Origin: VRUE01 sp963703335
Lineage (GTDB): Bacteria; Actinomycetota; Thermoleophilia; Solirubrobacterales; 70-9
Direction of reading: 5' to 3'
NCBI GenBank assembly: GCA_963703335.1
Contig: OY969812.1
Span: 1,984,001-2,048,000, forward strand
Length of the DNA stretch: 64,000 nt
Positions 35,601 to 42,120 of this stretch are shown here, piece by piece (the first letter of the stretch is position 1; the number at the start of each line of letters is the position of its first letter). The notes below the pieces were generated by a model that was not told where the DNA came from, made no database searches, and worked only from the letters and a program-made list of their open reading frames with translations. Made by a program: the position numbers and the translations under genes.

Positions 35601-37528
35601 GGAAACCCGATCCCACCCCGGCGACGAGCAGCTTCACGGTCAACACCCCGGCACCGACTACGCCGATCCTGACCGGGACGTCTCCGGCATCGCCCGCCAA
35701 CGCAAACCTGCCGCTGGTCCTGGGCAGCGCCGAGGCGGGCATGCAGGTGAGGATCTACTCCAGCCCCGACTGCAGCGGAGAACCGCTCGCGACGGGCACC
35801 GCCGCCGAGCTGGCAAGCCCGGGGATCACGGTTTCGGTGCTGGATAACTCGACCACCGCCCTCCTTGCCACTGCGACCGACGGCGCCGCGAAGACCTCCG
35901 CTTGCTCTGGCGCAGTCGCCTATACCGAGGACTCGGCTGCCCCTGACACCACGGTTACCTCCGGTCCCAGTGGCCCGACCAATAACTCAACCCCGACCTT
36001 CGGTTTCTCCGCGAGCGAGCAAGGAGCGACCTTCCAGTGCCGCTTCGACACCGCCGCGTTCGCGCCCTGCAGCGGCCCCGGTGCGACCCACACACCGACC
36101 GTGGCGCTCTCGGAGGGGGTCCACACCTTCTCGGTCGTCGCTGTGGACCAGGCCGGCAACACCGATGCCACCCCAGCCACTCGCTCCTTCACGGTCGATA
36201 CCCAGGCCCCTGACACCACGGTTACCTCTGGTCCCAGCGGCACGATCAACAACTCCACCCCGACCTTCGGCTTCTCCGCGAGCGAGCAGGGAGCGACCTT
36301 CCAGTGCCGCTTCGACTCAGCCGCCTTCGCACCCTGCAGCGGCCCCGGCGCCACCCACACCCCCACCGCGGCACTCTCCGAGGGTGCCCACACCTTCTCT
36401 GTCGTCACCACCGACCAAGCCGGCAACGCTGACGCCACCCCGGCCACCCGCTCCTTCACGGTCGACACGCTGGCGCCTGACACCACGATCGCCTCCGGCC
36501 CAAGTGGTCCCACCAACGACTCAACCCCGACCTTCGGCTTCTCCGCGAGCGAGCAGGGAGCAACCTTCCAGTGCCGCTTCGACACCGCCGCGTTCGCGCC
36601 CTGCAGCGGCCCCGGTGCGACCCAGACGCCGACTACAGCGCTCTCCGAGGGGGCCCACACCTTCTCGGTCCGCGCCACCGACCAGGTCGGCAACGTCGAC
36701 GCCACCCCGGCGACCCGCTCGTTCACGGTCGACACCCTGGCGCCTGACACCACGATCACTTCCGGCTCAAGTGGCCCGACCAACGACTCGACCCCCACCT
36801 TCGGCTTCTCCGCGAGCGAGCAGGGAGCAACCTTCCAGTGCCGCTTCGACGCCGCCACGTTCGCACCCTGCAGCGGGCCCGATGCGACCCACACGCCGAC
36901 CGTGGCGCTCTCAGCCGGAGCTCATACGTTCTCGGTCCGCGCCACCGACCAGGCCAGCAACCTCGACGCCACGCCGGCCACCCGCTCCTTCACGGTCGAC
37001 ACCGTGGCGCCGAACACGACGATCACCTCCGGCGCGAGCGCTCCGACCAACGACTCAACCCCGACCTTCGGCTTCTCCTCGAGCGAGCAGAACTCGACCT
37101 TCCAGTGCCGCTTCGACTCAGCCGCCTTCGCGCCCTGCTCGGGTCCCGGCGCCGCCCACACGCCGACCGTGGCGCTCTCCGAGGGCGCCCATACCTTCTC
37201 GGTCGTCGCCGTGGATCAGGCCGGCAACATCGACGCCACTCCGGCGACCCGCTCCTTCACGGTCGACACCGCGGCGCCGAACACCACGATCACCTCTGGC
37301 CCCGCGGCCATCACCCTCGATCGCACGCCCACCTTCGCCTTCTCCTCGAGCGAGACGGGCTCGACCTTCCAGTGCCGTATGGACAGCGCCAACTTCGCCT
37401 CTTGCACGTCGCCGAAAACCTACTCAACTCAATCGTTGGGCTCGCACACTTTCCAGGTTCGGGCCACCGATGGGGCCGGCAACGTGGACCTGACGCCGGC
37501 GTCGCAGACGTTCACGGTCATTCGCTGA
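29630..37528 (+). CDS. Giant secreted multidomain protein (2632 residues)
   Basis: Start ATG 29630 yields a signal peptide (MQICLGVFGRLLVVLALSAF...GRAAAA). Domains in order, rough residues: N,N-dimethylformamidase-beta-like domain (50-510; YRLDIYRMGYYGGQGAR, SVGHDEYWS), Ig-like (530-635), DUF4082-like (637-800), SbsA-type Ig (804-914), Pro-rich linker, ThuA/GATase-like domain (927-1140), polysaccharide-deacetylase-like domain (1167-1425; VVMSGDDHGNGG, FEIGLHLST), fibronectin III (1507-1600), LamG-like (1637-1814), a further beta domain, one divergent Ig repeat, and six tandem 89-residue Ig repeats to the end, each with a Cys pair. No sortase motif or C-terminal membrane anchor is seen. It is probably a cell-surface or released glycan-binding/degrading protein; activity is unproven. 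Confidence 0.85.
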   Translation: MQICLGVFGRLLVVLALSAFALSAFAGRAAAAPCDPPVTNVIACENSKPGNPPSEWDVSGSGDSSIQGFATDISVDQGQTVRFKVDTPSSDYRLDIYRMGYYGGQGARKVATVQPSVSLPQSQPSCLSQSATGLTDCGNWAQSASWAVPADAVSGIYFAKLVREDVSSGGSHILFVVRDDDGHSNLLFQTSDTTWQAYNQYGGNSLYVGGPGTNPGRAYKVSYNRPLTVRGTTSEDSPFNAEYPMVRWLERNGYDVSYSTGIDSDRRGAEILEHKAFLSVGHDEYWSGTQRANVEAARAAGVNLAFFSGNEIFWKTRWENSIDGSSTDHRTLVCYKETHANAKIDPTSTWTGTWRDPRFSPPADGGRPENSLSGTIFMVNSGTTAIQVPATDGKMRLWRNTSIASLAPGQTATLSANTLGYEWDEELDNGSRPAGLIDLSSTSASVSQRLLDHGSSYGPGTATHHLTLYRAPSGALVFGAGTIQWPWGLDGTHDRGGSTADSRMQQATVNLFADMGVQPGTLQAGLAAAAQTKDTQAPATTITSPLAGAEVHSGTPTTISGTATDPAGETEGGQVGGVEVSVDGGNTWHPAIGRDNWTYSWTPGATGNATIRVRATDDSGNLESPGAQVVVKVVAQSCPCSIWESSVTGPQDADTHATEIGTKFRSDTGGFITGVRFYKTSGNTGTHIGRLWTVGGTQLAQATFSGETGSGWQQVSFGTPVAISANTTYVASYHAPSGHYSSLSSYFALVGVDNPPLHALADGVDGPNGVYKYGASGSLFSGTGPDTFKSEAYLVDVVFNPSGDTTPPTIISRTPASGATGVASTSDVTATFNEVMDSTTLNGSTVSLRGPAGALVAATVSYTPAQQLVTLDPTASLQDSTTYTATIKGGPSGVADLAGNRLAADSSWSFTTSGPPPPPPDEGPGGPILVVSTAANPFSRYYAEILRSEGLNEFKVTDLANVNPAMLGAYDVVILGEASLSAAQVTTLSNWVQQGGNLIAMRPDPQLAGLLGLTVTPSALANGYLKVDTTTAPGAGIVGQTIQFHGTADRYTTNGAQAIATLYASAEGATTNPAVTLRSVGTNGGQAAAFTYDLAKSIVYTRQGNPAWAGDERDGTNPIRSDDLFFGAKQGDVQPDWVDLSKVAIPQADEQQRLLKNLIEEVNLDRKPLPSFWFLPRDEKAAVVMSGDDHGNGGTAGRFDQFIADSPPGCVVADWECVRGTSYIYPSTPLLSSAKATAYQSAGFEIGLHLSTNCANWSDRAQLESLYTSQLTALAANYPGLNPPTTNRTHCIAWSDWATQPKVELQNGIRLDTNYYYWPPEWTQNRPGMFTGSGMPMRFADLDGSMIDVYQAATQMTDESGQSYPFTIDTLLDRALGPEGYYGVFTANMHTDNPVSSGSDAIVGSALARGVPIVSAAQMLTWLDGRNGSSFSSVAWNGSKLSFAIDHAAGANGLRAMVPTASAVGLLTGVKLNGSPITTTTRTVKGREYAFFDAASGSYEATYAVDDTAPAISNVAHAVSGDGTATITWDTNEISDSRVDFGTDPNSLTASESSPTLLTSHSVQLSGLSASTTYYYRVTSADAAANSRTDPAPPAQPRTFTTPSLSFADTTVADFTAGSPDANARISQTGDGELILKPTEGDEFSAGPGLPAGWASCPWTAPETCAPGSGATVSGGSLHVNGTYARTVATYGSGRSLEFVASFGAQSFEHAGFGVDLNKSANWAIYSVQSNGTFAARTSNNGAATVTQLSSALLGSPHRYRIEWGATDVRYYVDGALVATHTASFGATQMRPIVSDFNAAIPELSVDWLRMSAYASSATFDSRVFDAGAGESTNWGALSWNASTPSGTGAALSVRTGDTAIPDASWTAFSQVASSGDDIPGSSRYLQYRVQLTTADPAQTPALSDVSIAYSTTPIATAPETTIDSGPSGATEDSTPTFTFHSSLAGSTFACSIDTGTPNFSPCSGPGAAHTPASPLPDGSYTFRVQATAAGKPDPTPATSSFTVNTPAPTTPILTGTSPASPANANLPLVLGSAEAGMQVRIYSSPDCSGEPLATGTAAELASPGITVSVLDNSTTALLATATDGAAKTSACSGAVAYTEDSAAPDTTVTSGPSGPTNNSTPTFGFSASEQGATFQCRFDTAAFAPCSGPGATHTPTVALSEGVHTFSVVAVDQAGNTDATPATRSFTVDTQAPDTTVTSGPSGTINNSTPTFGFSASEQGATFQCRFDSAAFAPCSGPGATHTPTAALSEGAHTFSVVTTDQAGNADATPATRSFTVDTLAPDTTIASGPSGPTNDSTPTFGFSASEQGATFQCRFDTAAFAPCSGPGATQTPTTALSEGAHTFSVRATDQVGNVDATPATRSFTVDTLAPDTTITSGSSGPTNDSTPTFGFSASEQGATFQCRFDAATFAPCSGPDATHTPTVALSAGAHTFSVRATDQASNLDATPATRSFTVDTVAPNTTITSGASAPTNDSTPTFGFSSSEQNSTFQCRFDSAAFAPCSGPGAAHTPTVALSEGAHTFSVVAVDQAGNIDATPATRSFTVDTAAPNTTITSGPAAITLDRTPTFAFSSSETGSTFQCRMDSANFASCTSPKTYSTQSLGSHTFQVRATDGAGNVDLTPASQTFTVIR
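35940..37528 (+). repeat. Six tandem 267-nt coding repeats
   Basis: Equivalent bases (start of the Asp or Asn codon in APDTT/APNTT) fall at 35944, 36211, 36478, 36745, 37012 and 37279, exactly 267 nt apart. Each unit encodes 89 residues of the form APDTTITSGPSGPTNDSTPT ... FQCRF ... APCSGPG ... TRSFTVD. The first four units are the most alike; the last is the most diverged. Confidence 0.9.
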
Positions 37529-37557
37529 TAGCTCGCGCTTTTTGACGATGGGTAGGT

Positions 37558-37598
37558 CGAGAGACGCTTGCTCGAGTTGTCTGGGCAAGCGTCTCTCG
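37558..37598. terminator. 14-bp perfect hairpin between convergent genes
   Basis: Arms 37558-37571 and 37585-37598 (CGAGAGACGCTTGC and complement) plus an outer GGTAG/CTACC pairing across a small internal loop. It lies between the giant gene and the M15 peptidase gene. Confidence 0.65.
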
Positions 37599-37605
37599 CA
37601 CGGTT

Positions 37606-38238
37606 CTACCTTTTCTTCCCCCGCTCCTCGTACTGGTGGTGGAAGACCCCGTTGATCCTGGCCGCGGTCTTCGGGCCGACAACGCCGTCGACTTCCAATT
37701 TGTAGGCCTTCTGGAATTGACGAACCGCCTCCTCGACCTCCTCCGTGAATTTCTCGTACGGGCGCTCAAGGAAGGCTTTGCCGCCGTCCTCGTGGATGAA
37801 GGCGAGTCTTTTGGTCAGCCGCTCGACGCGTTTTCCGTGTGATCCCTTCTTCATCGGCTCGAAGGTGGGGAAGTCGACACCGCCGACGAAATTGAAGTGC
37901 CAGGGCTCACTGAAGGCTTCGGTCTTCTTCCAGCCGAACTCGGCACCGTGTTCTCTCAGCCACGCTGCCATCCCATCGGTGCGAACGTCTATGGCAACTC
38001 CAAGGCCGTGATTCGAGGTCCCCGGTTGCGCAGCGAGATTGCCGCGGCCGGCCTTGTAGTCCGCCCATAGTTCCTCCTGCTCGGCGTAGGTCCGATAGGA
38101 CGAGCGAGGACCCGTCGGTACCAGGCCGGCATCGGCGGGCCCACCCGGTGCATTCCACGCTGCCGCAGCGGCGATGGCGAGCTCACCCTCTGGTATCGGT
38201 GCGAGTTCGGATTTCGAAAGTCGGCCGTTTGAGGCCAT
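37606..38238 (-). CDS. M15 peptidase with peptidoglycan-binding domain (endolysin-like)
   Basis: A 210-residue VanY/endolysin-like enzyme cleaving peptidoglycan peptides. The zinc motifs are SNHGLGVAIDV (SxHxxGxAxD) and EPWHF (ExWH); the C-terminal PG_binding_1 domain is VEEAVRQFQKAYKLEVDGVVGPKTAARI. There is no signal peptide, which is typical of phage endolysins or holin-dependent enzymes rather than housekeeping carboxypeptidases. GGAAGGAG precedes the ATG, and upstream DNA is AT-rich with a palindrome. It may be a phage remnant, although no other phage gene is nearby. Confidence 0.87.
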   Translation of the reverse strand: MASNGRLSKSELAPIPEGELAIAAAAAWNAPGGPADAGLVPTGPRSSYRTYAEQEELWADYKAGRGNLAAQPGTSNHGLGVAIDVRTDGMAAWLREHGAEFGWKKTEAFSEPWHFNFVGGVDFPTFEPMKKGSHGKRVERLTKRLAFIHEDGGKAFLERPYEKFTEEVEEAVRQFQKAYKLEVDGVVGPKTAARINGVFHHQYEERGKKR

Positions 38239-38352
38239 TTCGCGCTCCTTCCGTTTGTTAGGAATAGAGCACTAAACTAAACAGGTTTAGTAGATCAATA
38301 AGGATGAGAAAAGGCTAGTTTTGGCTTCACACCGCGGATCTGTCATACCCGG
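38239..38352. other. AT-rich intergenic stretch
   Basis: Markedly lower G+C than the rest of the window, with the palindrome at 38276-38291 and an AAAAGGCTAGTTTT stretch. It carries the promoter and Shine-Dalgarno of the M15 gene and no coding frame I can support. Confidence 0.5.
38276..38291. promoter_or_regulatory. 16-bp palindrome upstream of the M15 peptidase gene
   Basis: ACTAAACAGGTTTAGT, a perfect palindrome in a locally AT-rich stretch about 38-53 nt before the ATG on the minus strand. A likely repressor or activator site. Confidence 0.5.
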
Positions 38353-38817
38353 TTAGTCAGGCAGAGTCGCAGCGAGGTCGCCGCCAAAGTGCTGTCGCAA
38401 GCGTCGGTGGCGATGGCGAAAGAACCAGCCGATCACCGGTCGCAACGGGCGGGCGGGAAGGCCGAAACGCGGTTGCCAGCACACGCGGTCGGTGACTACG
38501 CAGCCGTCGGCCGTCGCCTCCAGGGTGCGTTCATGTTCCCAGGAGCGCTGGCTGAGCATCTTCGAGCGCTCGAGGAAGCCGCTTCCCGGGTCCAGCCTCA
38601 CGAGCGTGACGTCGTCGTAATCGAAGGGGAGCACGCCAAAGAGGAGGATCCAGCTGCGTCCGATCGGCTTGCCCAGCTCGATGGTCTCCGGGTTCAGCTG
38701 CTCGACGCCGGGCGGAAGCGTCATCCGCAGGTACGGGCGCATCTCATCGTTGATCCCCTCGGGGCTGATCACTCGCTCCCAGACCTCGTCCGGCGAGGCA
38801 GTGAGGTGTGATGACAC
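38353..38817 (-). CDS. SRPBCC-like protein
   Basis: A 154-residue protein resembling the SRPBCC (START/polyketide-cyclase) fold: SSHLTASPDEVWERVISPEGIND at the N-terminus, a central beta region (WILLFGVLPFDYDDVTLVRLD, ERTLEATADGCVVTDRVCW) and a long C-terminal helix with many Arg/His residues (WFFRHRHRRLRQHF). Such proteins bind hydrophobic ligands. The frame stays open upstream of GTG 38817 without a good start codon, so a few N-terminal residues may be missing. It is divergent from the SDR gene. Confidence 0.65.
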   Translation of the reverse strand: MSSHLTASPDEVWERVISPEGINDEMRPYLRMTLPPGVEQLNPETIELGKPIGRSWILLFGVLPFDYDDVTLVRLDPGSGFLERSKMLSQRSWEHERTLEATADGCVVTDRVCWQPRFGLPARPLRPVIGWFFRHRHRRLRQHFGGDLAATLPD

Positions 38818-38871
38818 GGATATCTCCGCCGAGCGGGGGTCAGACGAGCTCAGAACGCAAAGCCTAGGCGC

Positions 38872-38877
38872 TAGGGT
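38872..38877 (+). promoter_or_regulatory. Leaderless -10 box of the SDR gene
   Basis: TAGGGT 8 nt before ATG 38886. Confidence 0.5.
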
Positions 38878-38885
38878 CGGCGGCG

Positions 38886-39611
38886 ATGAGGACCGCGGTG
38901 ATTACGGGTGCTTCGAGCGGCATTGGCGCCGCCACCGCACGGGCGCTCGCCGCGGATGGATTCCGCACGGTTCTCGGCGCCCGCCGCCTCGACCGGCTCG
39001 AAGAGCTGGCAGCGGAGATCGGCGGCGAGGCGATCGCGCTCGACGTCGCCGATCCCGCCTCAGTCGAGTCCTTCGCCGCCGCGGTCGACGCCTGTGACGT
39101 GCTCGTCAACAACGCCGGCGGCGCGCTCGGCCTCGACCCGCTCGCCGAGGCTGACGAAGAGAAGTGGCTGCAGATGTACGAGTCGAACGTGATGGGCTCG
39201 ATGCGGATGACCCGCGCCCTGCTGCCCAAGCTCGTCGAGTCGGGCGACGGCCACGTCGTCGGCATCACCAGCATCGCCGCAATCGAGCCCTACCGGGGCG
39301 GCGCTGGCTACAACGCCGCGAAGCACGCCCAGCGGGCGACGCTGCGGGTGTTGCGCCAGGAGCTGCTCGGCCAGCCGGTGCGGGTGACCGAGGTCGCCCC
39401 CGGCATGGTCGAGACGGAGTTTTCGCTAGTTCGCTTCGACGGCGACGAAGAGGCGGCCGCACGCGTCTACGCCGGCATGCAGCCCCTGCGCGCCGAGGAC
39501 GTCGCCGAGTGCATCCGCTGGGCGCTGGCTCAACCCGCGCACGTCAACGTCGACGAGATCATCGTCCGCCCCCGCGATCAGGCGACCGCGACCGACGTGC
39601 ACCGGCGCTGA
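38886..39611 (+). CDS. Short-chain dehydrogenase/reductase (YdfG-like)
   Basis: A 241-residue classical SDR. NADP-binding TGASSGIGAATARAL, NNAGGALGLDP, catalytic Ser in ITSIAAIEPY, catalytic Tyr/Lys in YNAAKHAQ, and the PGMVETEFS loop after it. The ARRLDRLEEL segment after beta-2 (Arg residues) suggests NADPH. The overall shape is close to YdfG/serine 3-dehydrogenases that oxidise or reduce 3-hydroxy acids; the real substrate is unknown. A hairpin element follows the stop. Confidence 0.88.
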   Translation: MRTAVITGASSGIGAATARALAADGFRTVLGARRLDRLEELAAEIGGEAIALDVADPASVESFAAAVDACDVLVNNAGGALGLDPLAEADEEKWLQMYESNVMGSMRMTRALLPKLVESGDGHVVGITSIAAIEPYRGGAGYNAAKHAQRATLRVLRQELLGQPVRVTEVAPGMVETEFSLVRFDGDEEAAARVYAGMQPLRAEDVAECIRWALAQPAHVNVDEIIVRPRDQATATDVHRR

Positions 39612-39615
39612 GCCG

Positions 39616-39662
39616 AACTGCATCAACTTTTACCCCCAGCAGGTGGAGAAGTTGATGCAGTT
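39616..39662. repeat. 47-nt palindromic element, copy 1
   Basis: Arms of 14 nt (AACTGCATCAACTT and complement) around a 19-nt loop with CCCC and GCAGGT. The same element, equally long, occurs at 53864-53910 with a compensatory base-pair change. It sits between the SDR and FAH genes, which converge. Confidence 0.75.
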
Positions 39663-39668
39663 TGGGCT

Positions 39669-40544
39669 TCAGGACGGCGACTCAGCAAGGAAGCCGTCGG
39701 GCTCGGGCACCACCGTGTTGATCAGATCGCCGATCCGCTCGATCTCGACCCGGACCGTGTCGCCGACGTGCAGGACGTTCTCTCGGATCGGTTTGCGGCC
39801 AATACCGACGCCGGCCGGGGTGCCGGTGGCGATCACGTCGCCGGGCTCGAGGGTGAAGGCTTCGGAGAGGTGGGAGACCTGCTGGAAGCAGTCGAAGACC
39901 ATCTCGGCGGTGCTCGCGTCCTGGCGCAGGTCGTCGTTGACGTAGCAGCGGACGCGCAGGTCCTGGGGATCGCCGATCTCCTCGGGGGTGACCAGCCAGG
40001 GACCGAGCGGGCCGTGCGTGTCGAAGGACTTGCCGATCGTCATCGTCTGCGCCCGGCCCTGCCAATCGCGCACGCTGAGGTCGTTGGCGCAGGTGTAGCC
40101 GGCGATTACCTCATGGGCGCGCTCGACCGGCACGTGGCGGCAGCGCTTGCCGATCACCAGCGCCAACTCGGCCTCGTAGTCGAGCAGGGTCGAGACCCTG
40201 GGCATGTGTACCTCCGTGTCCGGCCCGGTTACGCAGGTGACCTGCTTGTTGAAGAAGACGGGTACTTCCGGCGCCTCCATGCCCATCTCGACGATGTGGT
40301 CGGCGTAGTTGAGGGCGATCGCGAGGTACTTGCGCGGTGTGGCTGGAGCCAGGAGCTCGACGTCGGTTAGCGCCAAGCGGGGCGCACTTTCGGCGAGTCC
40401 CTCGAGGCCAGACCTGCCGACCGCGGCAAGCGCCGCCGTGGGTTCGGCCGGGGTGTCGGCCCCGGAGAGGTCAATGACCTCGCCGCCGTCGACGATTCCC
40501 AGCGAGGCGACCCTGCCGAAGCCGCTGAAGCGACAGAGCTTCAT
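39669..40544 (-). CDS. Fumarylacetoacetate hydrolase family protein
   Basis: A 291-residue FAH-family enzyme acting on C-C bonds or tautomers of beta-keto/enol acids. Metal ligands are visible in DYEAELALVIGKRC (E-x-E) and the Asp of CANDLSVRDWQGRA; also seen are YADHIVEMGMEAP, TIGKSFDTHGPLGPW and GDVIATGTPAGVG. Length and the short N-terminal domain fit the acylpyruvase/5-carboxymethyl-2-hydroxymuconate isomerase group. ATG 40544 (MKLCRFSG) is chosen; the longer frame reaches into the divergent gene's promoter. The substrate is not known. Confidence 0.88.
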   Translation of the reverse strand: MKLCRFSGFGRVASLGIVDGGEVIDLSGADTPAEPTAALAAVGRSGLEGLAESAPRLALTDVELLAPATPRKYLAIALNYADHIVEMGMEAPEVPVFFNKQVTCVTGPDTEVHMPRVSTLLDYEAELALVIGKRCRHVPVERAHEVIAGYTCANDLSVRDWQGRAQTMTIGKSFDTHGPLGPWLVTPEEIGDPQDLRVRCYVNDDLRQDASTAEMVFDCFQQVSHLSEAFTLEPGDVIATGTPAGVGIGRKPIRENVLHVGDTVRVEIERIGDLINTVVPEPDGFLAESPS

Positions 40545-40612
40545 CGCGCCTGACTCTGCCAGATCGGCTGCAGTGAGGGTTCGAACTGTGGGGTCACTGG
40601 GTAGCGGTGGGC

Positions 40613-41053
40613 ATGCCACTGATCCGAATGACCCTGATGCTCGTCCTCGTTTCGCTGACGTTTGTCCTCGCGGCTTGCGGCAGCGACGACGATTCGGAAA
40701 CCAGCGATACCGGTGGCGGGGGTGCCGAAACCGCCACGACCGAACCACCCTCGGAATCGAGCGGCAACGCGCCGGCGCCGAGCGGCGAGGCGGTGCGCTC
40801 GGAAAAGGTCGAGATCGTCAACTTCGCCTACGACCCGGACCCGACCATGATCCAGGCCGGCGGCAAGGTGATCTGGATGAACGAGGACGCGGCGCCGCAC
40901 ACGGCGACCGCCGACGACGGCTCCTTTGACACCGGCACGATCGAGGAAGGCAAGCTCAAGTCGGAAAGCTTCAAGCAGCCCGGCACCTACACGTACTTCT
41001 GCACGATCCACCCCTCGATGCACGGCACCGTCGAAGTGGTGGAGAGCAGCTAG
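40613..41053 (+). CDS. Cupredoxin (plastocyanin-like) lipoprotein
   Basis: A 146-residue type-1 copper protein. The lipoprotein signal peptide ends in VLAACG (lipobox), followed by a Ser/Glu/Thr-rich linker. The cupredoxin domain has EIVNFAYDPDPTMIQAGGKVIWMNED, the first His ligand in APHTATADD and the Cys-His-Met ligands in YFCTIHPSMHG. It probably carries electrons at the outer face of the membrane. ATG 40613 is preferred over GTG 40607, as a TAGCGG box lies just before it. Its last 4 nt overlap the convergent arsC. Confidence 0.85.
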   Translation: MPLIRMTLMLVLVSLTFVLAACGSDDDSETSDTGGGGAETATTEPPSESSGNAPAPSGEAVRSEKVEIVNFAYDPDPTMIQAGGKVIWMNEDAAPHTATADDGSFDTGTIEEGKLKSESFKQPGTYTYFCTIHPSMHGTVEVVESS

Positions 41054-41442
41054 TCGTTCAGCTCGTCGATTAGCTCGACGACCCGTCGCTCGATCTCATC
41101 GCGCGTGGCGCGGACCTCCTCGATCGGGCGGCCCTTGGGGTCGTCGAGCTCCCAGTCGAGGTAGCGCTTACCGGGGATGTAGGGACACTCGTCGCCGCAG
41201 CCCATCGTCACCACCACGTCGGCCCATTCCGCGTCGGCGGCGGTCAGCTTGTGCGGCATGCGCGTGGCGAGGTCGATCCCCAGCTCGTCCATCGCTTCGA
41301 CCACCTCGGGATGGACCCGCTCGCCCGGTTCGGTTCCGGCCGAGCGCGTTTCGTGGCTGCCCGCCGCGGCGCGCTCGAAGAGCGCCTCGCTGATCTGCGA
41401 GCGGCCGGCATTGTGGAGGCAGACGAAGAGGACGCGCGCCAT
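41050..41442 (-). CDS. arsC: Arsenate reductase, mycothiol-type (LMW-phosphatase fold)
   Basis: A 130-residue enzyme: P-loop CLHNAGRSQ with the nucleophilic Cys near residue 8, second Cys in VVTMGCGDECPYIPGKRYLDWEL, and DDPKGRP with the catalytic Asp. The GCGDECP and DWELDDP forms match actinobacterial arsenate-mycothiol transferases rather than the thioredoxin-linked three-Cys enzymes. It is the third gene of an arsR-aquaporin-arsC operon; its ATG overlaps the aquaporin stop (TGATG). Confidence 0.88.
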   Translation of the reverse strand: MARVLFVCLHNAGRSQISEALFERAAAGSHETRSAGTEPGERVHPEVVEAMDELGIDLATRMPHKLTAADAEWADVVVTMGCGDECPYIPGKRYLDWELDDPKGRPIEEVRATRDEIERRVVELIDELND

Positions 41443-42116
41443 CAGGCCGGATGCCCCCCTCTGACCAGCTGATAGGCGAGCGCACCGAGAGCGGCGCCGG
41501 CGATCGGCGCGGCGATGTAGATCCAGAGGTGGTGCAGTTCGCCGGAGGCGAGGGCGGGGCCGATCGAGCGGGCGGGGTTCATCGAGGCGCCGGTGATCGG
41601 GCCGCCGAAGAGGGCGTCGAGACCGACCGTGCCGCCGATCGCGATCGCCGCCCCCGCCCCGACCGCCCGCGTGTCGGTGGCGACGGCCATGATCACGAAC
41701 ATCAGGAAGGCGGTGAGTACCGCCTCGTAAACCAGCGCGCTGCCGGTGCCAACGGAGGGGAGGGTCGTGCCCAGCTCGGCCGGCTGGCTTGGCCAGACTG
41801 CGAGCAGCAGCGCCGCCGCGGCCAGCGCGCCGAGCAGCTGGGCGGCGATGTAGGCGAGCGCCTCGCGGCGCGGGAAGTGGCGGGTGAGCGCGAAGGCGAG
41901 CGTCACAGCCGGGTTGAGATGGGCGCCGGAGAGGTGGCCGGTCGCGTAGACCATCGCCATGATCACCAAGCCGAAGACGAGCGAGACGCCGACCGCGCCG
42001 AGCACCCCGGCGTGGACCGTGTCGGTGACGATCGCGCCGCAGCCGGCGAAGACCAGCGCGAAGGCGCCAAAGGCCTCGGCGGCGGCGCGACGGGGGAGGT
42101 CGGGGCGTCCGTCCAC
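41442..42116 (-). CDS. Aquaporin-family channel, likely arsenite exit (AqpS-like)
   Basis: A 224-residue MIP channel with six membrane segments and both NPA boxes (HLNPAVT and SMNPARS). In arsenic operons such channels replace ArsB/Acr3 pumps: arsenate is reduced by ArsC and arsenite leaves down its gradient, as shown for Sinorhizobium AqpS. Here it lies between arsR (4-nt gap) and arsC (1-nt overlap), and no arsenite pump gene is in the window, so that role is likely by context. Confidence 0.85.
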   Translation of the reverse strand: MDGRPDLPRRAAAEAFGAFALVFAGCGAIVTDTVHAGVLGAVGVSLVFGLVIMAMVYATGHLSGAHLNPAVTLAFALTRHFPRREALAYIAAQLLGALAAAALLLAVWPSQPAELGTTLPSVGTGSALVYEAVLTAFLMFVIMAVATDTRAVGAGAAIAIGGTVGLDALFGGPITGASMNPARSIGPALASGELHHLWIYIAAPIAGAALGALAYQLVRGGHPA

Positions 42117-42120
42117 CGGC

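Noticed and set aside
35865..37493. A 542-codon plus-strand frame of Pro/Arg/Ser-rich sequence
   Set aside because: Alternate frame of the 267-nt repeats; low complexity and no independent start signal.
35940..37528. Regularly spaced repeats as a possible CRISPR array
   Set aside because: The period is 267 nt, repeats are coding and contiguous, and there are no unique spacers or cas genes.
37606..38238. A prophage around the endolysin-like gene
   Set aside because: No structural, integrase or packaging gene lies within the flanking 10 kb, and no attachment repeats are seen near tRNA-Phe.
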